Shown here piece after piece: positions 27,541 through 33,079 of a stretch of DNA of 33,079 bases; position 1 is the first letter of the stretch; the number at the start of each line of letters is the position of its first letter. The notes under the pieces are model-generated. The model was not told where the DNA came from, did no database searches, and worked only from the letters and a program-made list of their open reading frames with translations. The DNA is taken from contig CALSCP010000238.1 in NCBI GenBank assembly GCA_943704425.1, positions 1,568 through 34,646 of the forward strand, written 5' to 3'. Made by a program: the position numbers and the translations under genes. This DNA comes from Ministeria vibrans ATCC 50519 (lineage: Eukaryota; Opisthokonta; Filasterea).

Positions 27541-27696
27541 ATGTTCGCACTGTGTGCACCACTCTGTAGCATCACGACACAAAGAGGCCTTGGGTCGATG
27601 CCGGCACGGTTACGAGGCATGTCGACCAAGGTTGATATGGCTTTGGTGAGCCGTCTTCGAAAAGTACGATATAAGGGCGGCGAAGACGTGAAGGAT

Positions 27697-27737
<41 letters not shown>

Positions 27738-27975
27738 GGGTCATCACTCACTCACCACGCGATTTTCAAAGGAGACCGGTATTGGCATGGGAATTTGCCG
27801 CCAGGCTGTCAGTGAGAGCAACAATTCGTACGACGACTCGTTCGCCTGGCTCAAAAAGAAGCAAATCGAGCTTGGTACGTCTGTATCGTTTTTTTTTTTT
27901 TCCCTCGTTCGACGTCGCAGCAGATGCATCGATACATGTTGTGTATGAGCATTCGCGAGAATGTGTGTGTGTGTG

Positions 27976-28050
<75 letters not shown>

Positions 28051-29460
28051 ATGTGTATGTGTGTGTGTTGTGTGTGTGTGTTTGTGTGTTTGTGCATGAA
28101 GAGAGGTGTCTCAGAGAAACAGGGAGAGAGGCAAGGGGAAAAGAAACAAGAGAGAGTGTGTGCGTGAAGAGAGTGTGTGTGACTGAGCGAGAGAGAGGGA
28201 GAGGGAGAGGGAGAGAGAAAATGAGAGCGAGAGAGTGCCCAAAGTGATCGAAATGACGGTTATGTTGCTTCAAGTGTATGGTTTTCGTGTGTGTTGTTTG
28301 TCTGTGCGATAATCTGTCGTGGAGAGAAAGAGAAGGCACAAAAGTGTTTGTTTATGATCTGCATGGTTTTGTTTGTCAATTATTTGAGTGTAGGTGAGAA
28401 GAAGATATCCAAACTGCAGAATCGACAGACTTCGCAAGGAGTCATCTCGGCGCGAGTGTCTCCCGACAAGCGATTTGGAGTACTTTTGGAGGTACGGAGA
28501 AGACTCTAATGCGGAGAAGGAAGTCAGTAACGATGTGCTTCATCAGGTGAATTGCGAAACGGATTTTGCGGCACGCACTCCACGATTTCAAGAGTTGATT
28601 GAAACTGTGACACACAACCGACTGGCTCGCGTGAGTGGAGATGCAGCGCATGTGCCGGTGGACGAAGAGGCACTTCTCAAGGACACTATTGCGGTTGTGG
28701 GCGAGAACATTAAGGTTGGCAATATAAGAGTCGAGAGAGATTGTTCATCAATACCCATTCAACATGCTATATTATTTGTACATGTTTTTGTGTGTCTATG
28801 TGCAGATCTCTCGTGAAGTGAGTGCGCAGTGCGTCTCGTCGGTGGGCACAGTGGGCTCGTATGTACACAGTGGACGCATCGGTGTGCTTGCAGTCCTTGA
28901 GGCGTACTCGGCCTCCGGTGAGGCACTCTCTTCGTCGACAGCGACTGCCCCTCTCGAGGCAGCCGCACTGCTTATTGCCAAGCAGGTACGATTCCTTTTT
29001 CCATTTGTTTCTATCACTTCTTTGTTTTTTTTCCTTCTCTCTATCCCTTTGCTCCTAATTTGTTTCTTTCTTCATTCTCTCTATCGCTTTATTTCTTTCT
29101 CATTCTCTCTATCACTTTATTTCTTTCTCCTCTCTCTATCACGTTGTTTCTTTCTCCCTCCTTTCTCTCCCTCTCTCTCTTTTTCTCTCTCCTTCCTCTT
29201 CTGTTGTATAGGCCGTTGCAACCAACCCCCTGAGCATTGCACGAAAGGAGCCAGAAGGCATTGCAAGCAGCACAACAGCATCCGAGTCGGACAGTGCAGA
29301 GGCGGACAGTGGCGACGAGGACAAGCCACTGTTGGAACAGAAGCTACTGTTTGCACCGAGTGCCGAGACAACGACTGTGGCTCAGCTGCTCGAGTCGTGT
29401 CGTGTGCAAATGGACGTTGCTGCTGTTTCCGTGTCCCATTTGCATCGCCTCGAACTCTGA
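27541..29460 (+). CDS. TSFM: Mitochondrial translation elongation factor Ts
   Basis: Six exons (27541-27663, 27772-27874, 28394-28491, 28547-28714, 28806-28985, 29212-29460) total 921 nt and 306 residues. EF-Ts is the guanine-nucleotide exchange factor for EF-Tu. The N-terminal UBA-like module LVSRLRKETGIGMGIC...AVSESN...AFAWLKKKQIELG-type segment and the core signature VNCETDFAAR are clear, followed by ISREVSAQC and a repeat-like C-terminal part. The first ~27 residues (MFALCAPLCSITTQRGLGSM, then PARLRG) contain no acidic residue and look like a mitochondrial presequence; a later ATG at 27619 would omit it. An acidic Ser/Glu-rich insert (SDSAEADSGDEDK) sits near residue 250. Introns 1 and 2 carry long UG-repeat tracts in the transcript sense, and intron 5 carries the interspersed CT repeat. 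Confidence 0.92.
27699..27736 (+). repeat. (GT)19 microsatellite in EF-Ts intron 1
   Basis: Perfect GT dinucleotides in the middle of the 108-nt intron 27664-27771, reading (UG)n in the pre-mRNA. Confidence 0.95.
27962..28092 (+). repeat. (GT)n tract in EF-Ts intron 2
   Basis: More than 40 GT dinucleotides with a few interruptions (gcgtg, gcatgtat). A GA-rich stretch with a decayed interspersed-repeat copy follows at 28110-28245. Both lie inside intron 27875-28393. Confidence 0.95.
29020..29205 (+). repeat. CT-rich interspersed repeat array in EF-Ts intron 5
   Basis: Four to five copies spaced about 25-33 bases apart (ctctctatcactttatttctttct and variants), in the sense orientation, fill most of intron 28986-29211. 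Confidence 0.88.
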
Positions 29461-29616
29461 GTTAGTACAATAGACGACCAATCAAAAACGCGATACAACC
29501 ATCTTTTTCTCCAGGGTACAAAACGTTCTTCATTGAGTCTGCCTCGCTTCCATTCCGAATGTGAAAGCGATTTTTTGTGTCCGGCGATATGAGAGAACCT
29601 TTTTTTTTTGAAACGC

Positions 29617-30738
29617 CTATCGTTTGAACGGAATGGCAGGCAGGTGGGCTTCGAGAAGAGGAGCGACGGCAAGACAGTTGCGTCCGTGAGTGTGCGAATG
29701 TCTCGGGCGCGGCAGTTGAGCAGCGTGCTCTCGCGCGTGCTCCTCGTGATCGTCGTCCGGGTCGCTCACTGGCTCACCCTCGCCCAAGCCCCGTTCGCCC
29801 ACGAGCCAGGCAAGGTCTAGTCCATCAATATTATTAGTAGCATCACGAGCTTGGTCTGTTGGGGTTAATGCAGTCTTTTCGGCATTTCGATACACAAGTG
29901 ACGGCAACGAGTCATTCGATAACGGTGCAGCGCACGTCTCCTCTCCTTCCGACACCTTCCTGGCCCCTCCACGCTGTATCCTCTTTCCTTCGAAATCCTC
30001 ACTCCCAAGCTGGTACGCGTCGTCTGTAGCTAATACGATTATGTCGGGTGAGCTCGTGACCTTTGAGGGCAATAATGAATGAGACAGTTCGTGTGATACA
30101 CGTAAAGCGTCGGAGGTGTCGCGCAACATTCTCACTCGTAAATCGACCAGTAGATCCTGAATTGTCTCACGAAGTTGCTCGGGAACTCCCTTGGGCGGAT
30201 TGGTCAATCGTCCGCTGGTCATAGTGTTCCAATAGTGCGAAGCAACGGAATGGCGTAGCGACGCCACGTCGAGATGCCGACCAAGGTACGAACGCAATAG
30301 TGCACCCAGACGGACGAGACGGTCGACAGGGCGCAAGACGGCACGTGCATCCACCGTGTGACTCTGTTGATACAGATACACGTAGGCATCATCGAGCGTG
30401 TCAATGAGACGTGTCTCCAGCATTCCATCGAGTGCCGTCTCAAGCGACGACGACGCGCCCTTCCAGCGCTCTCGGATTGACGGGAAGCGTGCTCCGAGTT
30501 CCTCTGCCACGGCTGTAATAAACATGCTTCTCAGCGACCTGTCCAGCCTAATACGAGTGTCGCTGCGCTGGTCGTGTCGCGAACCATCAGACAGGTGTGT
30601 ACTGGCTAGTGAGTCCGTCCTGTCGCCATAGCGACGGATCACACACGCTCGCACACACTCAGCGCCTGCCCTATCCCGACGCTTTTCCACACCGTCAAAC
30701 ACCCGTGTCAGGAGCACTGTCACTGATGCACGTTCCAT
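29617..30738 (-). CDS. Hypothetical protein, single exon, 373 residues
   Basis: An uninterrupted frame from ATG at 30738 to a stop at 29619-29617. I do not recognise the family. The N-terminal half is highly charged and predicted mostly helical by eye (MERASVTVLLTRVFDGVEKR, then SMFITAVAEELGARF, DAYVYLYQQSHTVDAR, LRETIQDLLVDLRVRMLRD). The C-terminal ~130 residues are low-complexity and acidic, with a final His/Arg-rich piece. No signal peptide or membrane span is seen. It converges on EF-Ts (156 bp between stops) and lies downstream of GCLM on the same strand, 253 bp apart. Codon-position GC bias resembles the proven genes, which argues for coding. The very last residues may be spurious if a 3' intron exists. 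Confidence 0.6.
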   Translation of the reverse strand: MERASVTVLLTRVFDGVEKRRDRAGAECVRACVIRRYGDRTDSLASTHLSDGSRHDQRSDTRIRLDRSLRSMFITAVAEELGARFPSIRERWKGASSSLETALDGMLETRLIDTLDDAYVYLYQQSHTVDARAVLRPVDRLVRLGALLRSYLGRHLDVASLRHSVASHYWNTMTSGRLTNPPKGVPEQLRETIQDLLVDLRVRMLRDTSDALRVSHELSHSLLPSKVTSSPDIIVLATDDAYQLGSEDFEGKRIQRGGARKVSEGEETCAAPLSNDSLPSLVYRNAEKTALTPTDQARDATNNIDGLDLAWLVGERGLGEGEPVSDPDDDHEEHAREHAAQLPRPRHSHTHGRNCLAVAPLLEAHLPAIPFKR

Positions 30739-30771
30739 TTCGACAAAAAGCAAAAAAAAAAAGTAAATTAC

Positions 30772-30822
30772 ATAATAATAATAATAATAATAATTATTAT
30801 TATTATTATTATTATTATTATT
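30772..30822. repeat. (AAT)n-(ATT)n inverted trinucleotide tract
   Basis: About seven AAT triplets switch to about nine ATT triplets, forming a perfect potential hairpin or cruciform in the gap between GCLM and the hypothetical gene. Confidence 0.85.
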
Positions 30823-30991
30823 TTGATATTTAAATGGTGTGGGAAAGGTGAGAATTTTCATTGTCACTCATGTCAGATGAATACAAGTACATGGCAAGTG
30901 AAAAAAAAACGAAAAAATAGACGGTTAAATTGGTTGCTCTTCTTGTTGGTTACGGCTTTTGGTGTTGGTGTTTATCTTGTCGATGCTGTTG

Positions 30992-32374
30992 CTAGTCGAC
31001 GACGAGGGGCGCCTCGACAAGTGCCTTGGCCACGTACGAGGTGTGTAGGACAACGCTGCGGTATTTGGCAACGACGGTAGAGCGCATGACCCACATAGGA
31101 TTCTCAAAGTGCAGATAGGGGTGATGGTCGTCGAGCGACTCGCAAGAAGGAGTCGTCGAGAAGCGAGCGGCGTCGAGAAAGTCGGGTGCGTCCGAATGGA
31201 TGACCAGACGGATGGAGTGAGCACGCGCGAGGGTGACGAGTTCTTTTGAGACTGTCTCCATGCGCACATGGTTCAGCGACGGATGCACATCGGTATGCTC
31301 GAGAAGCTCGCGTAAGTGGTCAGCATCAAGATCACACACACCGAGTGCCTTGACTGTCCCCCCTTTCATGTGGCTCTCCATAGCTGCCCACAAGGGCGCA
31401 AAGCAGCCATGCTCACCGGGCTCGGAGTGACGCATCGACACAATCAGAGTGTCCACAAAGCTTGTCTTGTGTCGCTCAAGTGCCAAGGCAATCGCGTCGT
31501 CGACCGCGTCTGCCGATGTTGCGCACGACACGAACAGTTTCACGGTGATTTCCTGCAGCTCACGGGGCGTCTCAACAATGGCGCTGCACGACGCGGGCTG
31601 TTGGGAACACGCCGATGACTTGGCCACTTTGACAGGCTGCGCTCCGAGACACACGCACACGGAAGGGCTGGAGAAGATGCTTGCAAAGTCGTTGCGGCCC
31701 TGCATTGCGCTGGAAACACTGGATGTCACCAGAGCAGTGCCACGTCGGGTCTCCTGGCCCAATTTCGTATGTGTTCCGCCAATGCGAATCATCTACGAAG
31801 AAGAAAGAAAAACCCGTTGGATGAGATGAGCGAAAAGAACCCACCGCAGACTTTCAGATGCAAGTCCCAAAAAGAACAATAGTCACCAAAGGGTGTAGAG
31901 GCGACAATTGCGTTCAGGAGCGCGCTGCGTGCGCTCGGCAAGTCATCCATGCGAAACAGTGGCCCCATTTTTTGCCCTTTTTTTGGCAACTGCTGGACAG
32001 GCCAGCCACAACCAACACCCGACTCCCCCTCCACAGTCCAATTCATGCCTTCCATGTATGCTCAGGATATACTGGGTGTTTCCGTTACTTCTTCGTCTCC
32101 TTAATTTTTTTTTTTTTTCTGCGAAGTGCGCCGCATGAGACAATGGCATCGCCTGCCGATGCACGCAGACCCCGCCGTCGACAGCAGAGATAAGGGAATG
32201 CGCAAGGGTGGGGTTCAGCACATGGGACGACGCACGCAGCTCGGGAGGACGCGACGAGTGTGAGGGTTGAGGAGCGGGACGAATTAATTCTTCTTCTTCT
32301 TCTAGTACCTCAGGATTGGCTGCCGCGGTCCCCACAGTTCGTGCACCCGTCTGGCAAGGAAGTGAAGATTGCAT
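30992..32374 (-). CDS. GCLM: Glutamate-cysteine ligase modifier (regulatory) subunit
   Basis: The solid part is exon 31792-30992, 266 residues, with an aldo-keto-reductase-like fold in the form typical of GCLM: SFVDTLIVSM, LWAAMESHMKGGTVKALGV, the segment SDLD-like CDLDADHLRELL, HPSLNHVRM, LVTLARAHSIRLVIHSD and near the end WVMRSTVVAKYRSVV. GCLM binds the catalytic subunit and tunes the first step of glutathione synthesis in the cytosol; it is not itself an oxidoreductase. A preceding exon ends at 31852 (frame ...DLPSARSALLNAIV...SFWDLHLK) and uses a GTCTGC donor in phase with the acceptor at 31793. A first exon probably starts at ATG 32374 (MQSSLPCQTGART). How these two are joined between about 32120 and 32010 is not resolved. 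Confidence 0.75.
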
Positions 32375-32747
32375 GGTTGCGGGTGTTTACTGAAATTTTA
32401 TGAAACTAAAAAGTAAAAATTAATATTTCTTCGTTCGTCTGAACGTCTTTTAACTTTTTATTCAAAGGCAGGCACAGCCTCGATTAATCCCCGATCAATG
32501 GTCACAGCACGACCACCACACGACCACAGTCATCCCGCTGAATATAAAGGGAGAGAAGTTACTGCAGTCAGTGTTTTGGTAAAGACTGACTAATGAGCAA
32601 TGTGCGCAAGCTCTTTTAATACTATTAGAAACTTTGAGTTAAGACTCAAACTCTCAATCAAATAATTTTTGACTTGTGTTCTTCTGTGTCCTTTGCATTA
32701 CTCGCTTATTGATCGTTGTATCGTCAGGTGTACGCGATAAGTTAGTC
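32375..32747. promoter_or_regulatory. Divergent intergenic region with a TATAAA on the plus strand
   Basis: TATAAAGG at 32543-32550 lies about 200 bases before the WW-protein start codon. It could direct a transcript with a leader of ~170 nt. GCLM starts on the other side. No other gene is visible in this 373-bp AT-rich gap. Confidence 0.4.
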
Positions 32748-33040
32748 ATGTCACAAGGTTAGATATCGATTTTACGACCGCGTTATAGTAACCTCTCATG
32801 TGTTTGTCCTGTTGTGTAGGTGCCATGATTGGAGATTGGCAAGAGTGTTTCGATCCGGCCAACAACCACCCGTATTGGTATAATCACAAAACACGTAAGA
32901 CATCGCGTTTTTCCTCTTTTTTTTTTATGTCGCGTTTTCGTGCCGTTCGTTTGCTCCTCGCGCGCCTCTCTCTCCCTCTCTCTATCACTTCGTTTCATTC
33001 TCTCTCTCTCTCTCTCTCTCTCCCTCTCTCTATCACTTCG

Positions 33041-33079
<39 letters not shown>
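32748..33079 (+). CDS. 5' end of a WW-domain protein (runs off the window)
   Basis: Exon 1 (32748-32757, ATG TCA CAA G) and exon 2 (32820-32894) join in frame across a 62-nt intron. They encode about 28 residues: MSQGAMIGDWQECFDPANNH, then PYWYNHKT. The W-x-E-C-x-D-P, a Tyr-Trp-Tyr core and N-H-x-T are the first two strands of a WW domain, a module binding proline-rich peptides, as in splicing factors such as PRPF40 or WBP4 and in E3 ligases. The second conserved Trp must lie in the next exon. After donor GTAAGA at 32895 the rest of the window is intron. The full protein cannot be told from this fragment. Confidence 0.65.
32960..33079 (+). repeat. CT-rich interspersed repeat array at the window end
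   Basis: Two copies of CTCTCTATCACTTCGTTTCA separated by CT runs, 52 bases apart and identical over their length, in the WW-protein intron. It continues past the window. Confidence 0.88.

Overview
The window is nuclear DNA of a unicellular eukaryote. Genes are split by many short GT-AG introns (32 to 719 nt, mostly 50 to 110), exons are GC-rich, and introns and intergenic gaps are AT-rich or made of simple repeats. TAA, TAG and TGA all serve as stops, so the standard code fits. The gene set (a p38-type MAP kinase with a TGY activation loop, a tandem MyTH4-FERM myosin, an APLF-like FHA/PBZ protein, a glutamate-cysteine ligase modifier subunit, ISOC-type hydrolase) would suit a unicellular relative of animals (Holozoa) or another protist with a rich gene set. 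I cannot fix the species, and the placement is inference.

Layout: (1) 92-2101 +, type I inositol polyphosphate 5-phosphatase; (2) 2254-3735 -, APLF-like FHA/PBZ protein; (3) 3821-4333 +, RS-tailed protein resembling POLR1D isoform 2; (4) 4401-6868 -, A/B-type cyclin in seven exons; (5) 7258-7457 +, possible tiny two-exon gene; (6) 7507-9875 -, p38-like MAPK in ten exons; (7) 10021-10908 +, isochorismatase-domain protein; (8) 11312-13330 -, uncharacterised protein with a PRPP-binding phosphoribosyltransferase motif; (9) 13431-16696 +, phospholipase D with an N-terminal array of CCHC modules; (10) 16757-19075 -, divergent, probably mitochondrial DEAD-box protein; (11) 19258-27161 +, MyTH4-FERM myosin; (12) 27541-29460 +, mitochondrial EF-Ts; (13) 29617-30738 -, unknown; (14) 30992-32374 -, GCLM; (15) 32748 to the window edge +, start of a WW-domain protein.

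Most neighbours are head-to-head (gaps of about 85 to 390 bp) or tail-to-tail (gaps of about 50 to 400 bp). This is a compact genome with many probable bidirectional promoters. The genes do not form one pathway: they cover signalling (5-phosphatase, PLD, MAPK), cell cycle (cyclin), DNA repair (APLF-like), motility (myosin), mitochondrial expression (EF-Ts, perhaps the DEAD-box protein) and metabolism (ISOC, GCLM). I joined exons by hand, and for ten multi-exon genes the summed exon lengths give an unbroken frame.

The most unusual items are: a pyrimidine-rich repeat family (core CTATCACTTTGTTTCTTTCT) in introns of at least six unrelated genes and in both orientations; the PLD with about seven C-x2-C-x6-H-x2-C modules; the orphan PRTase-motif protein; introns of 32 to 35 nt; and a duplicated flank on either side of an 8-N gap, which looks like an assembly fault.
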